A DNA stretch of 64,000 nt, from assembly GCA_017305635.1 (NCBI GenBank), contig JAFKKF010000006.1, forward strand, positions 1-64,000. The letters run 5' to 3'. Within the stretch, counting starts at the first letter, position 1; every line of letters starts with the position of its first letter. A program made the position numbers and the translations under genes. The notes beneath the pieces were generated by a model. The model ran no database searches. It saw only the letters and a list, made by a program, of their open reading frames with translations, and was not told where the DNA came from. Of this stretch, positions 24,026 to 34,266 are shown piece after piece. The stretch is from Hyphomicrobiales bacterium. GTDB taxonomy: Bacteria; Pseudomonadota; Alphaproteobacteria; Rhizobiales; Kaistiaceae.

Positions 24026-25446
24026 TCCGTCTTCCCGTTCTTCAGAGCCCCGGCGATGCGCGCGACCAGCCGGCGCGCCACCTCCGCCTTGTCCAGGGTC
24101 GGCCAGTCCTCGACGCCGGCGCGGCTGACGAGGCGGATGGTGTTGCGGTCGCCGCCCATGACGCCGGTCTCCGGCGACACGTCATTGGCGAGGATCCAGT
24201 CGGCGCCCTTCTTCTCAAGCTTCTTTCGCGCATTGGCGATGAGATCGTTGGTCTCCGCCGCGAAGCCGACGACCAGCCCGGGCCGCCGCTCCTCGTCATG
24301 GCCGAGCGTGGCGAGGATGTCCGGGTTCTCGGTCAGCGAGAGCGGCGGCACGCGGCCGGTGCCGTCCTTCTTGATCTTCTGCCCCTGTTCGGTCGCGGCC
24401 CGCCAGTCGGCGACGGCGGCGGCCATGACCGCGACGTCGGCCGGCAGCGCCTTGCGAACGGCGGCGAGCATGTCGCGCGCGCTCTCGACATGGACCACGG
24501 TCACGCCGGGCGGATCGGGGATCGCCACCGGCCCACTCACCAGCGTCACCCTGGCGCCGGCGGCGGCCGCTGCCGCGGCGATCGCGTGACCCTGCTTGCC
24601 CGAGGAGCGGTTGGCGATGTAGCGCACCGGATCGATCGCCTCGTGGGTCGGGCCCGAGGTGATCACCACATGCCGTCCGGTCAGCGGTCCCAAACCGGGG
24701 GCGAGCATCGCCTCCAGTGCCGCGACGATCTCGAGCGGCTCGGCCATGCGGCCGGTGCCCGCCTCGCCGGCCTCGGCCATCTCGCCGGCCTTCGGCCCGA
24801 CGAAGCGGATGCCGTCGGCGCGCAGCGTCGCGGCGTTCCGGCGCGTCGCGCGATGGTTCCACATATGCGGGTTCATGGCCGGCGCGACGAGGACCGGCGA
24901 CGAGGCGGCGAGCAGGATCGCAGTGGCGAGGTCGTTGGCGGTCCCCGCCGCCATCTTCGCCATCAGGTCGGCGGTCGCCGGCGCGACGATGATCGCCGCC
25001 GCCTCGCGGGCGAGGCGGACATGGCCGACGTCATGCTCGTCGTCGCGGTCGAAGAGCTCGGTATGGACCTTGCCGCCTGCGAGCGCGCCGGCGGCGAGCG
25101 GCGTCACGAAATGCCCGGCGCCCTCGGTCATCACCACGCGCACGGCGTGGCCGTGCTCGCGCAGCCGGCGGATGAGGTCGAGCGACTTATAGGCCGCGAT
25201 GCCGCCGCCGATGACCAGGAGGACCGGCTTGCCGCTCACCGGCAGTGCCACCAGTGTTTCGGTCGGGGCGGGCAATGGCGGCGGCTCGGCAGGCCGGGGA
25301 GGCTCCGGCAGCGCGGCCGGGGCAGCGACGCCTTCCTCGATCAGGCGGCGCGCTTCCTCCTCCATCGAACGGCCGTTCTCGGCGGCGCGCAGGCGGAGGT
25401 TGCGCTTGATCTCCTCGGAGAGCTTGCGGATGGTCAGGAGGGCCAT
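24022..25446 (-). CDS. coaBC: Bifunctional CoaBC with N-terminal ribbon-helix-helix domain
   Basis: Two CoA-biosynthesis activities: 4'-phosphopantothenate-cysteine ligase (CoaB) and decarboxylase (CoaC). The flavoprotein CoaC part starts near residue 70 with [18 protein letters not shown] and has VGHVRLAR (active His) and PAMNPHMW. The stretch carrying Cys158 in E. coli reads [14 protein letters not shown] without a Cys, which I believe is common in alphaproteobacteria. CoaB follows with [18 protein letters not shown] and KIKKDGTG. The unusual part is residues 1-45: [20 protein letters not shown] and [14 protein letters not shown] match FitA/VapB-type ribbon-helix-helix antitoxins. Total 474 residues against about 400 normally. 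Start ATG 25446 fits the RHH family; 25482 is also open. Confidence 0.92.
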   Translation of the reverse strand: MALLTIRKLSEEIKRNLRLRAAENGRSMEEEARRLIEEGVAAPAALPEPPRPAEPPPLPAPTETLVALPVSGKPVLLVIGGGIAAYKSLDLIRRLREHGHAVRVVMTEGAGHFVTPLAAGALAGGKVHTELFDRDDEHDVGHVRLAREAAAIIVAPATADLMAKMAAGTANDLATAILLAASSPVLVAPAMNPHMWNHRATRRNAATLRADGIRFVGPKAGEMAEAGEAGTGRMAEPLEIVAALEAMLAPGLGPLTGRHVVITSGPTHEAIDPVRYIANRSSGKQGHAIAAAAAAAGARVTLVSGPVAIPDPPGVTVVHVESARDMLAAVRKALPADVAVMAAAVADWRAATEQGQKIKKDGTGRVPPLSLTENPDILATLGHDEERRPGLVVGFAAETNDLIANARKKLEKKGADWILANDVSPETGVMGGDRNTIRLVSRAGVEDWPTLDKAEVARRLVARIAGALKNGKTE

Positions 25447-25482
25447 GACGCGATCGTACTGCATGCAATGACTGCAATGCAA

Positions 25483-25938
25483 TCAATCGATGGCGACGAT
25501 CTCGGCCGTGCCGCCCGGAACCGTGACCTCGTCGCCGACCGCCTTGCCGGCCAAGGCGCGGGCGAGCGGCGCGACATAGGAGATCGTCCCCGCTCCCGGA
25601 TCGGCCTCGTCTTCCCCGACGATCCGGAACGTCCGCACCCGTCCGGAGGCGTCCCGCAGGGTGACGCGGCTGCCGAAGCGCACCTCCGCATTGTCCGCCG
25701 GAGCGGGGATAAGTTCGGCCGAAGCCCGTCGCGCCTGCCAGTAGCGGAGGTCCCGGCCGATCCGCGCCGTCGCATCGCGGTCCCCTGCGGCCGCCGCCAT
25801 CTCACGCTGCAAACGGACCGTCTCGGCCTCGATTCCGGCCATTCCGGCGGGCGTCACATAGTTCGGATGCGGGGATATCGGGCGCTCGGGCAGCGCCTCG
25901 CCCGCGCCGTCGCTTTCCTTCACGAAGGCCCGGCTCAT
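25483..25938 (-). CDS. GreA/GreB-family transcript cleavage factor-like protein
   Basis: A 151-residue protein related to GreA/GreB. It starts MSRAFVKESDG, continues LPERPISPHPNYVTPAG, has a short coiled-coil helix region (MAGIEAETVRLQREMAAAAG), and ends in the FKBP-like C-terminal domain with VTLRDASGRVRTFRIVGEDEAD and a GDEVTVPGG-type strand. Such proteins bind RNA polymerase through the secondary channel and help restart stalled complexes or act as anti-Gre factors. The N-terminal coiled coil seems shorter than in GreA, so the exact activity is uncertain. It lies between ubiB and coaBC on the same strand. Confidence 0.85.
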   Translation of the reverse strand: MSRAFVKESDGAGEALPERPISPHPNYVTPAGMAGIEAETVRLQREMAAAAGDRDATARIGRDLRYWQARRASAELIPAPADNAEVRFGSRVTLRDASGRVRTFRIVGEDEADPGAGTISYVAPLARALAGKAVGDEVTVPGGTAEIVAID

Positions 25939-25956
25939 GACGCTTAAACCTATGAG

Positions 25957-27537
25957 CTAGAACAGGAATTTCAAGCCGACCAGCACCGCCACCACGGCCA
26001 TGACTACGAGGGCCACCCGCCCTGCCCTGCCGGCGCGGGCCTCGGAGCGGCCGATTTCCTCGATCGTTTCGGGATCGAGACGGAGTCCATGGGTGCCCAT
26101 CCGGTCCATTTCCGCCGAGAGCCGCTCGGCCCGATCGGCGAGCTTCGGCAGCTCGGCCACCAACCGTCCGATCGAACCAACCCCTTCCGCCACCAGCGAA
26201 ATCTGGCCCGCCGGGCCGAGATAGCGTTCGATCCATTCGCGCACCACCGGCTCCGACGCCGACCACATGTCGAAATCCGGGTCGAGCGAGCGCGAAACCC
26301 CCTCCACCACCACCATGGTCTTCTGGACGAGAAGCAGTTCCGGCCGCGTCTGCATGTCGAAAAGCTCCGTGACTTCAAAGAGAAGCGTGAGGAGCTTGGC
26401 CATGGAAATGTCGCTGGCGCGCTGGCCGTGGATGGGCTCGCCGATGGCGCGAAGCGCCTGCGCGAAGTCCTCGACATTGTGCTTCCCGCCGGGCACGTAG
26501 CCGGCCTCGAAATGCACCTCGGCGACCCGGCGGTAGTCGCGCCGGATGAAGCCGAACAGGATCTCGGCGAGGAAGCGCCGCTCGTCCTTTCCGAGGCGGC
26601 CCATGATGCCGAAATCCACGGCCACTATGGTCCCGTCGGCCTCCACGAAGAGGTTGCCCTGGTGCATGTCGGCATGGAAGAAGCCGTCGCGGAGCGCGTG
26701 GCGGAGGAACGCCTGCATCAGTCGCCGCGCGAGCAGCGGCAGGTCGAGCCCGGCTTCGCGCAAGCCGTTGATATCGGACAACTTTATCCCGTCGATCCAT
26801 TCGAGTGTGAGGACGTCGCGGGCGGTCAGTTCCCACTCGACCTTCGGCACGCGGAAGCCGCCGTCCTGCTTCGTGTTCTCCGCCATTTCGGACAGCGCGG
26901 CGGCTTCCAGGCGCAGATCCATCTCGATGGTCACGCCGCGGGCGAGCGTATCGACCACCGCGACGGGCCTGAGACGGCGCGCGGCCGGGTCGAGACGCTC
27001 GACGAGGCGGGCGCCTTCGTAGAACGTCTCGAGGTCTCGGCGGAAACGCCGGCGGACGCCCGGCCGCAGCACCTTCACCGCGACCGTGCGGGTGCCGTCC
27101 GGGACCGCGATCACGCCCTTGTGGACCTGGGCGATCGAAGCCGCTGCCAGAGGCGGGGATAGATCGACAAAGATTTCCGAAACCGGGCGGTGGAGGGACG
27201 CCTCGATGATCGAGCGGGCCTCCGATTCCGGAAAGGGCGCGATCTCGTCGCGCAACTTGCCCAAAGTATTGGAGAATTCCTGCCCGACGATGTCGGGACG
27301 GGTGGCGAGAAACTGCCCGAGCTTGACGTAGGACGGCCCGAGACGGTTGAGGGCGCTGGTGAGACGCTCGGCCTGGCCGGCGTCGGTGGCGTTGCGACGC
27401 TGGAACAGTTTCGCCAGCCGGATGCCGAGGCGCGGGACGGCCGGCAGCGGCGCCGGGTCGATGAAGGCGAAGGCGCCCTCGCGGGCCAGCACCAAGCCTG
27501 CCCCGGCGAGGCGGAACACGGCGCCGAGGGTACCCAT
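25957..27537 (-). CDS. ubiB: Ubiquinone biosynthesis protein UbiB (ABC1/ADCK-like kinase)
   Basis: A 526-residue member of the atypical kinase family needed for ubiquinone synthesis. It contains the KxGQ motif in [17 protein letters not shown], the alanine-rich nucleotide loop [12 protein letters not shown], the HADMHQGN catalytic loop (residues [12 protein letters not shown]) and the metal motif VDFGIMGRL. The C-terminus has one or two hydrophobic segments ([19 protein letters not shown]), typical membrane anchors. Its ATG overlaps the ubiE stop (TGATG), so it is co-translated with the methyltransferase gene. Confidence 0.95.
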   Translation of the reverse strand: MGTLGAVFRLAGAGLVLAREGAFAFIDPAPLPAVPRLGIRLAKLFQRRNATDAGQAERLTSALNRLGPSYVKLGQFLATRPDIVGQEFSNTLGKLRDEIAPFPESEARSIIEASLHRPVSEIFVDLSPPLAAASIAQVHKGVIAVPDGTRTVAVKVLRPGVRRRFRRDLETFYEGARLVERLDPAARRLRPVAVVDTLARGVTIEMDLRLEAAALSEMAENTKQDGGFRVPKVEWELTARDVLTLEWIDGIKLSDINGLREAGLDLPLLARRLMQAFLRHALRDGFFHADMHQGNLFVEADGTIVAVDFGIMGRLGKDERRFLAEILFGFIRRDYRRVAEVHFEAGYVPGGKHNVEDFAQALRAIGEPIHGQRASDISMAKLLTLLFEVTELFDMQTRPELLLVQKTMVVVEGVSRSLDPDFDMWSASEPVVREWIERYLGPAGQISLVAEGVGSIGRLVAELPKLADRAERLSAEMDRMGTHGLRLDPETIEEIGRSEARAGRAGRVALVVMAVVAVLVGLKFLF

Positions 27538-28316
27538 CAGACCTTCCAGCCGGAATGGATCGCGGCGACCCCGCCGGTGAGGTTGCGATATTCGACGCGC
27601 GCGAAGCCGGCGGCGCGAATCCCATCGGCGAAGCGCGCCTGGTTGGGGAACTTGCGGATCGATTCCACCAGGTACCGGTAGGAGTCGCGGTCGCCGGCGA
27701 CGATCCCGCCGAGGCGCGGAATGACGTGGAAGGAGAAGAGGTCGTAGAGGCGGTCGAGGCCGGCGACGTCGACGGTCGAGAATTCCAGGCAGAGGAAACG
27801 CCCGCCCGGCTTCAGGACGCGGAAGATCTCGCCGAGCGCCTTGTCGATGCGGGGCACGTTGCGGATGCCGAAGGCAATCGTTACGGCGTCGAAATTACCG
27901 TTGCCGAAAGGCAGTTCCTCGGCATTGGCCTCGATGAAGGAAAGGCGTCCGGCGAGGCCGGCCTTCACCGCCCGGGCTTCGCCCTCGGCCAGCATGTTGA
28001 CGTTGATGTCGCCGACCGTGACCGCGGCACCATCGGAAGCGCGGGCGATCCGGGTGGCGATGTCGCCGGTGCCGCCTGCAAGGTCGAGGACACGGAACGG
28101 GATGGAGGCCTGCCGGGGCGGCGCCAGCCAGGCGACCATGGCGTCCTTCCACAGCCGGTGCATGCCGCCCGACATCAGGTCGTTCATCAGATCGTAGCGC
28201 GAGGCCACGCGGTCGAAGACCTGGTCGACCAGCCGCTGCTTGTCGGCGGTCGCCACCTCGCGGAACCCGAACGAGGTCCTCTCCGCGCTATCCGCCGTGC
28301 CTGGCCGGTCGCTCAC
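27537..28316 (-). CDS. ubiE: Ubiquinone/menaquinone C-methyltransferase
   Basis: A 259-residue S-adenosylmethionine-dependent methyltransferase acting on demethylmenaquinol and 2-polyprenyl-6-methoxy-benzoquinol. SAM-binding motif I is [16 protein letters not shown]; the family blocks [27 protein letters not shown] and FLCLEFS are all present. The GTG at 28316 is chosen because GGAG lies 7 bp upstream and the product begins with the usual hydrophilic N-terminus; upstream frame is not protein-like. It is the first gene of a ubiE-ubiB-greA-like-coaBC-dut run and is divergent from mutM. Confidence 0.95.
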   Translation of the reverse strand: MSDRPGTADSAERTSFGFREVATADKQRLVDQVFDRVASRYDLMNDLMSGGMHRLWKDAMVAWLAPPRQASIPFRVLDLAGGTGDIATRIARASDGAAVTVGDINVNMLAEGEARAVKAGLAGRLSFIEANAEELPFGNGNFDAVTIAFGIRNVPRIDKALGEIFRVLKPGGRFLCLEFSTVDVAGLDRLYDLFSFHVIPRLGGIVAGDRDSYRYLVESIRKFPNQARFADGIRAAGFARVEYRNLTGGVAAIHSGWKV

Positions 28317-28403
28317 GTGCCATCTCCGAAAACGGCGCGGACCATAGCCGATCGGCGCCGGAATCGCTATCTTCCGGCACGTCCCCGCCAAAGAGCCGCC
28401 ATC

Positions 28404-29282
28404 ATGCCGGAACTGCCCGAAGTAGAGACGGTCCGCCGTGGGCTGGCGCCGGTCATGGAGGGCGCCGTGATCGATCACGTCGAGCAGCGGCGCGGCGACC
28501 TGCGCTCGCCCTTTCCGAAGAACTTCGCCGGACGCCTCGCCGGGCGGCGGATCACCGGGCTCGGACGGCGGGCGAAGTACATCACGGCCGACCTCGATGA
28601 CGGCACCGTCCTGGTCATCCATCTCGGCATGTCGGGCTCCTTCCGCATCGAGACGGCGGGCGGCGCGAAGATCGCCGGACGCTTCTACCATCCGCGCTCG
28701 GCGCTCCGCGCGCACGACCACGTCGTGCTCCACCTGTCCTCCGGCGCGGTAGTGGTGTTCAACGATCCGCGCCGCTTCGGGCTCATGGACCTGGTCCCGC
28801 GGGCCGAGCTCGGCACCTCGAAGCACTTCAAGGGCCTCGGCCTCGAGCCGCTCGGCAACGAGCTGGACGGCGCGGCGCTCGCCCGGCTCTTCGCCGGCCG
28901 CAAGGCGCCGCTCAAGGCGTCGCTCATGGACCAGCGCCTGATCGCCGGCCTCGGCAACATCTATGTCTCGGAGGCGCTCTGGCGCGCGAAGCTCTCGCCT
29001 GACCGCAAGGCCGGGACCATCGCGACGCCGGGCGGAAAGGCGAAGCCCGCGGCCGAGGCGCTCGCCGGCGCCATCCGCGACGTATTGCAGGCGGCGGTCA
29101 AGGCCGGCGGCTCGTCGCTCCGCGACCATCGCCAGGTCGATGGCGAGCTCGGCTATTTCCAGCATGAATTCGCGGTCTATGGCCGCGAGGGCGAACCGTG
29201 CCTGCGGGAAGACGGCGGCACCATCCGCCGCAAGGTTCATTCCAGCCGCTCGACCTTCTATTGTCCCGTCTGCCAGCGCTGA
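28404..29282 (+). CDS. mutM: Formamidopyrimidine-DNA glycosylase
   Basis: A 292-residue base-excision repair enzyme removing 8-oxoguanine and formamidopyrimidines. The catalytic proline and glutamate sit at the very N-terminus ([14 protein letters not shown]). The helix-two-turn-helix [19 protein letters not shown] is intact. The C-terminal zinc finger is unusual: [14 protein letters not shown] precedes STFYCPVCQ, so only three of four expected cysteines remain and an Asp stands near the place of the second one. Divergent from ubiE, followed 9 bp later by the crotonase. Confidence 0.96.
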   Translation: MPELPEVETVRRGLAPVMEGAVIDHVEQRRGDLRSPFPKNFAGRLAGRRITGLGRRAKYITADLDDGTVLVIHLGMSGSFRIETAGGAKIAGRFYHPRSALRAHDHVVLHLSSGAVVVFNDPRRFGLMDLVPRAELGTSKHFKGLGLEPLGNELDGAALARLFAGRKAPLKASLMDQRLIAGLGNIYVSEALWRAKLSPDRKAGTIATPGGKAKPAAEALAGAIRDVLQAAVKAGGSSLRDHRQVDGELGYFQHEFAVYGREGEPCLREDGGTIRRKVHSSRSTFYCPVCQR

Positions 29283-29291
29283 GGATAATTC

Positions 29292-30065
29292 ATGGCCGAT
29301 CCCACCATTCTGTCTGAGACCCGCGGCCGGACCGGCCTCGTCACGCTCAACCGGCCGCAGGCGCTCAATGCCCTGAACGAGCAACTGATCGCCGAGTTGC
29401 TGGCAGCCCTCGATCGTTTCGAGGCCGATCCCAACATCGTCGCCATCGTCATCACCGGATCCGAGAAGGCCTTCGCCGCCGGCGCCGACATCAAGGAAAT
29501 GGCCGCGCTCTCCTTCGCCGGGGCCTATGCGGCCAACCATGCCGCGGCCATCGGCCGGGTGGCGGAGATACGGAAGCCGGTCATTGCGGCGGTCGCCGGC
29601 TATTGTCTCGGCGGCGGCTGCGAGCTCGCCATGATGTGCGACATCATCCTCGCCGCCGACACGGCGAAGTTCGGCCAGCCGGAAATCACCCTCGGCATCA
29701 TGCCGGGCATGGGCGGCACGCAGCGCCTGACCCGGCTCGTCGGCAGGGGCCGCGCGATGGAGATGATCCTGACCGGCCGGATGATCGAGGCGGCGGAGGC
29801 CGGGCGCATCGGGCTCGCGGTGCGAGTAGTGCCGGCGGCTGACCTCGTGACGGAAGCGCTCAAGCTCGCCGAGCGGATCGCCGCGCACTCGCTCCCCATC
29901 GTCATGATGGCGAAGGAAGCCGTGGCGCGCGCCGACGAGGTGCCGCTTTCGGAGGGCCTGCGCTTCGAGCGGCGGCTCTTCCACGCCATGTTCGCGACCG
30001 AGGACCAGAAAGAAGGCATGGCCGCCTTCATCGAGAAGCGGAAGCCGAAATTCCGCGACCGCTGA
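29292..30065 (+). CDS. Enoyl-CoA hydratase/isomerase (crotonase family)
   Basis: A 257-residue crotonase adding water to trans-2-enoyl-CoA in fatty acid breakdown. The oxyanion-hole and catalytic segments are clear: [30 protein letters not shown] (first catalytic Glu) and [19 protein letters not shown] (second catalytic Glu). Both glutamates are present, which favours true hydratase activity over isomerase or other crotonase chemistry. The position between mutM and rpsT is conserved in many Hyphomicrobiales. Confidence 0.93.
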   Translation: MADPTILSETRGRTGLVTLNRPQALNALNEQLIAELLAALDRFEADPNIVAIVITGSEKAFAAGADIKEMAALSFAGAYAANHAAAIGRVAEIRKPVIAAVAGYCLGGGCELAMMCDIILAADTAKFGQPEITLGIMPGMGGTQRLTRLVGRGRAMEMILTGRMIEAAEAGRIGLAVRVVPAADLVTEALKLAERIAAHSLPIVMMAKEAVARADEVPLSEGLRFERRLFHAMFATEDQKEGMAAFIEKRKPKFRDR

Positions 30066-30074
30066 CCGATGCCG

Positions 30075-30103
30075 TTGACCCGGGCGGCCGCCGCGCCTAT
30101 AAG
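30075..30103 (+). promoter_or_regulatory. Sigma-70-type promoter for rpsT
   Basis: TTGACC (30075-30080) and TATAAG (30098-30103) are separated by exactly 17 bp, a near-consensus vegetative promoter. The 5' untranslated region to the rpsT ATG would be about 53 bases. Confidence 0.75.
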
Positions 30104-30162
30104 CTCGCGCCAAAGGTGGCGGCCTCCGCCGCCGTGGCATTCCATTTTCCGAAAGCTCATCG

Positions 30163-30426
30163 ATGGCCAATACGACTTCCGCCAAGAAGGCTGCGCGCAA
30201 GATTGCCGCGCGGACCGAGGTCAACCGCAACCGCCGCGGGCGCGTGCGCACCTATGTGCGCAAGGTCGAGGAGGCGATCGCCTCGGGCGACAAGAATGCC
30301 GCGACCGCCGCGCTCCAGGCCGCCGAGCCGGAGTTGATGCGCGCCGCCTCCAAGGGCGTGGTCCACAAGAACACCGCCTCGCGCAAGGTCTCGCGCCTCG
30401 CCGCGCGGGTGAAGGCGCTCGCCTGA
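30163..30426 (+). CDS. rpsT: 30S ribosomal protein S20
   Basis: An 87-residue, very basic helical protein of the small ribosomal subunit. [17 protein letters not shown] and the [18 protein letters not shown] segment are diagnostic. Size is normal. It has its own promoter (30075-30103) and an intrinsic terminator (30452-30487), so it is a single-gene transcript. Confidence 0.97.
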   Translation: MANTTSAKKAARKIAARTEVNRNRRGRVRTYVRKVEEAIASGDKNAATAALQAAEPELMRAASKGVVHKNTASRKVSRLAARVKALA

Positions 30427-30451
30427 GCCGACCGCCGCTTCCGAGACTGCC

Positions 30452-30487
30452 AAAAAGGCCCGGCCACCCGCCGGGCCTTTTGCTTTT
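30452..30487 (+). terminator. Intrinsic terminator of rpsT
   Basis: AAAGGCCCGG (30454-30463) and CCGGGCCTTT (30471-30480) form a perfect 10-bp stem with a 7-base loop, followed by TTTTGCTTTT. This is a classical rho-independent terminator 26 bp after the rpsT stop. Confidence 0.93.
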
Positions 30488-31044
30488 GGCGGCTAAGCCC
30501 GGCGGGATACCGCCATCCCGGACGGGCTCCGACGCCGCCTGTCAGGATTCCTGTAGGTAAATCAGCCACCTGGGGGAGGTTGCAGCGAGACAACCGTTGA
30601 TTGTTGCCCGGAGAGGCGAGTCAAGGCCTTTCTGCCAAAATTTTTCGCCTGCTATTGATCTGCAACAGTGGCCGGCGCTTGGAAAATGAATCAATCACTT
30701 ACCGGCGGGACGGGGCCAAAATGGCGGGCTGCCGCGGCCAAATGTGACGCGGACGCGGTTTCGGCCTTGCGGGATGAGGCCCGGTGTGTTTTCTTTGCCT
30801 CAAGACTGCCAAGACAGTCTTTCGAGGCGTAAAAATCGTAAATCCAAGGCGTGGTGCGGTGACTGGCGGCATATCCGTGCGTACGATCATTTCTACGGCA
30901 GATGTATACTTGCGCTATCCAAGTTCCGACGGGCTGGGGGCCTGTTAGACTTTCGCGTTCTGCGTAGAAACGTCCAAGTGTAGCCGAACATAGTTGGGTA
31001 ATTGGAATCTCGCGCCGTTTTGCAGCGGCGCGTGCGGGGCCATC
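30488..31044. other. Long intergenic region between rpsT and the rhodanese/dnaA genes
   Basis: At 557 bp this is the largest gene-free stretch in the core region, and it is less GC-rich than its surroundings, with patches such as CCAAAATTTTTCGCC near 30637. No open frame in it looks protein-like. I searched by eye for DnaA boxes (TTATCCACA and close variants) on both strands and saw none. It holds a strong hairpin at 30797-30828. It likely contains the promoter for the rhodanese and dnaA genes. Confidence 0.55.
30797..30828. other. Strong hairpin upstream of the rhodanese/dnaA genes
   Basis: GCCTC-AAGACTG (30797-30808) pairs with CAGTCTT (30815-30821) and GAGGC (30824-30828), 12 pairs with a 2-base bulge and a 6-base loop. 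No T-run follows on either strand, so it is not an obvious terminator. Its role is unknown; a regulatory RNA structure or protein-binding site is possible. Confidence 0.5.
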
Positions 31045-31488
31045 ATGTCTGCGAATTCAAATGACTATGCCGGCGACGTGTCGGCCAGGGCGGCCTGGGC
31101 CGACCTGGAGGCGACGGCTGAGGCCACGTTGATCGACGTGCGGACCCGGGCGGAGTGGATCTATGTCGGCGTGCCGCTCCTATCGGCGCTCAACAAGGCG
31201 CCACTCCTCGTCGAATGGGACGATTTCGAGTCCGGGACGCTGGTGCCGGATTTCACCGGGCGGCTCGAGGCCGAGCTCGCCCGCGCCGGCATCGGCAACG
31301 AGGCGCCGCTCTATTTCCTCTGCCGCTCCGGCGCGCGGAGCCGGAATGCGGCCGTCCTCGCCACCGCGGCGGGACATGCGCGTTCGTACAATATCGAGTT
31401 CGGTTTCGAAGGCCGCCTCAGCCCCGAGCGCCATCGCGCGACCCCGGGAAGCTGGAAGGCGGAGGGCCTGCCCTGGGTGCAGTCGTGA
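31045..31488 (+). CDS. Rhodanese-like domain protein
   Basis: A 147-residue single-domain rhodanese. The active-site loop is [13 protein letters not shown], with the catalytic Cys followed by R-S-G-A-R, typical of sulfurtransferases that move sulfur as a persulfide. The N-terminal CH2A-like motif is [10 protein letters not shown]. No signal peptide, so cytoplasmic. It ends about 86 bp before the chosen dnaA start and shares its upstream region; an in-frame dnaA ATG (31491) lies only 3 bp after its stop, so the two may be one transcript. Confidence 0.9.
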   Translation: MSANSNDYAGDVSARAAWADLEATAEATLIDVRTRAEWIYVGVPLLSALNKAPLLVEWDDFESGTLVPDFTGRLEAELARAGIGNEAPLYFLCRSGARSRNAAVLATAAGHARSYNIEFGFEGRLSPERHRATPGSWKAEGLPWVQS

Positions 31489-31574
31489 ACATGCGGTCGC
31501 TGGCGGATACGGCCGGAAGACCCGCGATGACCGGCGCGGCAGGCAATGACAACAGGATCATGGGGGACGCACTG

Positions 31575-33014
31575 ATGGCGGAACGGGCGAATGCGGATCA
31601 GTGGCAGCGCGTCAAACACCGCCTGAAGACCGAGCTCGGCGAGGACGTGTTCAACTCGTGGTTCGCCCGGGTCGAGTTCGAGGATGCCGACAAGGCGGGC
31701 GTCAGCCTCTCCGTGCCGACGCGGTTCCTGAAGTCGTGGATCCAGTCGCACTACCAGGACCGGCTCCTGTCGCTCTGGGGCGAGGAGCGCGAGAACGTCG
31801 CGCGCATCGAGCTGATCGTGCGCGGCGCGACGCGGGTGAAGGCGGCTGCCCCGGCCGAGCAGCGCGGCGAGGCGCCGGAAGCGCCGGCGAGCCTGCCGGC
31901 GGCAGTGAGCGCGGCGATCGCCGCGCCGCAGCCGCGGCGCGCCCCCGAGGTGCCCGACGGCCCGCTCGGCGGCTCGCCGGTCGAGCCGCGCTACACCTTC
32001 GACACGTTCTGCGAGGGCGTCGCCAACCGCATGGCCTTCGCCGCGGCGCGCTCGGTCGCCGAGTCGCTCGTCGGCAAGGCGAGCCAGTTCAACCCGCTCT
32101 ACATCCATGCCGGTGTCGGGCGCGGCAAGACGCACCTCCTCCACGCGACGACGCGGGCGGCGCGGCTGGCGGCGCCGGGCCGCAAGGTCGTGTACCTGAC
32201 CGCCGAGCACTTCATGTTCCGCTTCGTCTCGGCGCTGCGCAACCAGACCGCCATCCCCTTCAAGGAGAGCCTGCGCGAGATCGACCTCCTCCTCATCGAC
32301 GACATGCAGTTCCTGCAGGGCAAGTCGGTGCAGCAGGAGTTCTGCCACATGCTGAACGCGCTCATCGACGGGGCGCGCCAGGTGGTGGTGGCCGCCGACC
32401 GGCCGCCGGCCGAGCTCGAGACCCTCGACGAGCGCGTCCGCTCCCGGCTGAAGGGCGGGGTCGGCATCGAGATCGGGGCGCCGGACGTGGACCTCCGCCG
32501 GAAGATCCTCGCCACGCGCTATCGCGCGGCGCGGGACGTCAACCCGGGCATCGACGTGCCGGAGACGGTGATCGAATACGTGGCGCAGTCGGTGGTCTCC
32601 AACGGCCGCGACCTCGAAGGCGCGCTCAACCGGCTGGTCGCCCAGTGGCAGTTCACCAACCAGCCGGTGACGCTGGCCTCGGCCGAGATCACGCTCCGCG
32701 ACCTGGTCGGCGCGCGCGAGCCGCGCCGGGTGCGCATCGAGGACATCCAGCGCGTGGTGGCGCGGCACTACAACGTGTCGAAGGCGGACCTGCTCTCCAG
32801 CCGGCGCACGCGCACCATCGTCAGGCCGCGGCAGATCGCCATGTATCTCGCCAAGGTGCTGACGCCGCGCTCGCTGCCCGAGATCGGCCGGCGCTTCGGC
32901 GGTCGCGACCATACGACGGTGCTGCACGCGGTGCGCAAGATCGAGGAGCTGATCAACGGCGACCACACGCTCGCCGACGAGATCGAGCTGCTCAAGCGCA
33001 TGATCGACGAATAG
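31575..33014 (+). CDS. dnaA: Chromosomal replication initiator protein DnaA
   Basis: A 479-residue initiator. Domain I ([23 protein letters not shown]) is followed by a Pro/Ala-rich linker, then the AAA+ domain with Walker [15 protein letters not shown], Walker [16 protein letters not shown] and the sensor/box VII region [11 protein letters not shown]. The C-terminal DNA-binding domain IV ends [17 protein letters not shown], the signature that reads DnaA boxes. ATG 31575 is preferred for its GGGGGA ribosome-binding site; in-frame ATGs at 31560, 31527 and 31491 would add residues without recognisable homology. Confidence 0.96.
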   Translation: MAERANADQWQRVKHRLKTELGEDVFNSWFARVEFEDADKAGVSLSVPTRFLKSWIQSHYQDRLLSLWGEERENVARIELIVRGATRVKAAAPAEQRGEAPEAPASLPAAVSAAIAAPQPRRAPEVPDGPLGGSPVEPRYTFDTFCEGVANRMAFAAARSVAESLVGKASQFNPLYIHAGVGRGKTHLLHATTRAARLAAPGRKVVYLTAEHFMFRFVSALRNQTAIPFKESLREIDLLLIDDMQFLQGKSVQQEFCHMLNALIDGARQVVVAADRPPAELETLDERVRSRLKGGVGIEIGAPDVDLRRKILATRYRAARDVNPGIDVPETVIEYVAQSVVSNGRDLEGALNRLVAQWQFTNQPVTLASAEITLRDLVGAREPRRVRIEDIQRVVARHYNVSKADLLSSRRTRTIVRPRQIAMYLAKVLTPRSLPEIGRRFGGRDHTTVLHAVRKIEELINGDHTLADEIELLKRMIDE

Positions 33015-33150
33015 GCGCGAGACGGCCGCCGGCCTGTTCAAAACCGGTCGGAATCATTTGCGATTTCCGGCCCGCCGGGCCAATCTCGGCACCCGGCCGG
33101 CGGCTCCACGGGGGAGGCGCCGCCCGGCTGTTGTCAGGGGCCTCACCGTC

Positions 33151-34266
33151 ATGCGCGCGACCGTCGAGCGATCGCATCTCCTCAAGTCACTCGGGCACGT
33201 GCACCGGGTGGTCGAGCGGCGGAACACGATCCCGATCCTCTCCAACGTGCTGATGCGCGGCGAGGGCGGCCAATTGATGCTGAAGGCGACCGACCTCGAC
33301 CTCGAGGTGACCGAGGCGGTGCCCGCCGAGATCGGCCAGGGCGGCGCCACCACGGTGCCGGCGCATATCCTCTACGACATCGTCAGGAAGCTCCCCGACG
33401 GCGCCGAGGTCTCGCTCGATACCGGCGAGGGCGCGCAGCTGACGGTGAAGGCGGGGCGCTCGCGCTTCACGCTGCAGATCCTGCCGGAGAGCGATTTCCC
33501 GGACCTGACCACGGGCGAGTTCCAGACCCGGTTCACGGTGCCGGCGAACGTCATCCGCAAGCTCATCGAGCGCACGCAGTTCGCGATCTCGACCGAGGAG
33601 ACGCGCTATTACCTGAACGGCATCTACCTCCACATCGTCACCGTAGCCGGCAAGCCGATGCTGCGCGCCGTCGCCACCGACGGGCATCGCCTGGCGCAGG
33701 CGCAGGTGGAGGCGCCGGAGGGCGCCGAGAAGATGGCCGGCATCATCCTGCCGCGGAAGGCGGTCGGCGAGATCCAGAAGCTGGTCGAAGATCCGGACGC
33801 GCCGGTCACGGTCGAGGTGAGCGACACCAAGATCCGCTTCACAATCGGCGCGGTGGTGCTCACCTCCAAGCTGATCGACGGCACCTTCCCGGACTATGCC
33901 CGCGTCATCCCGCAGGGCAATGACAAGGTCCTGAAGGTCGACCGCGGCGAGTTCGCCGGCGCCGTCGACCGCGTCTCGACGATTTCGTCCGAACGCGGCC
34001 GTGCGGTGAAGCTCGCGCTCTCCGACGGGCGCATGGTGCTTTCGGTCAACAACCCGGATTCGGGCAGCGCGACGGAGGAGATCGGCGTCGACTATCCGGC
34101 CGACGCCATCGAGATCGGCTTCAACGCCAAGTACCTCCTCGACGTCGCGGCACAGCTCGAAACCGGCACCGCCGAGTTCCGCTTCGCCGATCCCGGCTCG
34201 CCGACACTTATCCAGGATGCCGAGACGCCGAACGCGCTCTACGTCCTGATGCCGATGCGGGTCTAG
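33151..34266 (+). CDS. dnaN: DNA polymerase III beta sliding clamp
   Basis: A 371-residue clamp that forms a ring dimer on DNA and tethers polymerase III. The N-terminus MRATVERSHLLKSLGHVHRV and VVERRNTIPILSNVL are diagnostic. TDGHRLA in domain II and the terminal YVLMPMRV, which closes the peptide-binding pocket, are present. It lies 136 bp after dnaA on the same strand. Its TAG stop overlaps the recF stop on the other strand (CTAG). Confidence 0.96.
   Translation: MRATVERSHLLKSLGHVHRVVERRNTIPILSNVLMRGEGGQLMLKATDLDLEVTEAVPAEIGQGGATTVPAHILYDIVRKLPDGAEVSLDTGEGAQLTVKAGRSRFTLQILPESDFPDLTTGEFQTRFTVPANVIRKLIERTQFAISTEETRYYLNGIYLHIVTVAGKPMLRAVATDGHRLAQAQVEAPEGAEKMAGIILPRKAVGEIQKLVEDPDAPVTVEVSDTKIRFTIGAVVLTSKLIDGTFPDYARVIPQGNDKVLKVDRGEFAGAVDRVSTISSERGRAVKLALSDGRMVLSVNNPDSGSATEEIGVDYPADAIEIGFNAKYLLDVAAQLETGTAEFRFADPGSPTLIQDAETPNALYVLMPMRV

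Noticed and set aside
30744-30983. 79-codon open frame upstream of the rhodanese gene
   Set aside because: Protein text looks random, no ribosome-binding site, and it spans the hairpin.
30488-31044. Chromosomal origin (oriC) next to dnaA
   Set aside because: No DnaA-box-like sites seen on either strand; in this order the origin usually lies elsewhere, near hemE.
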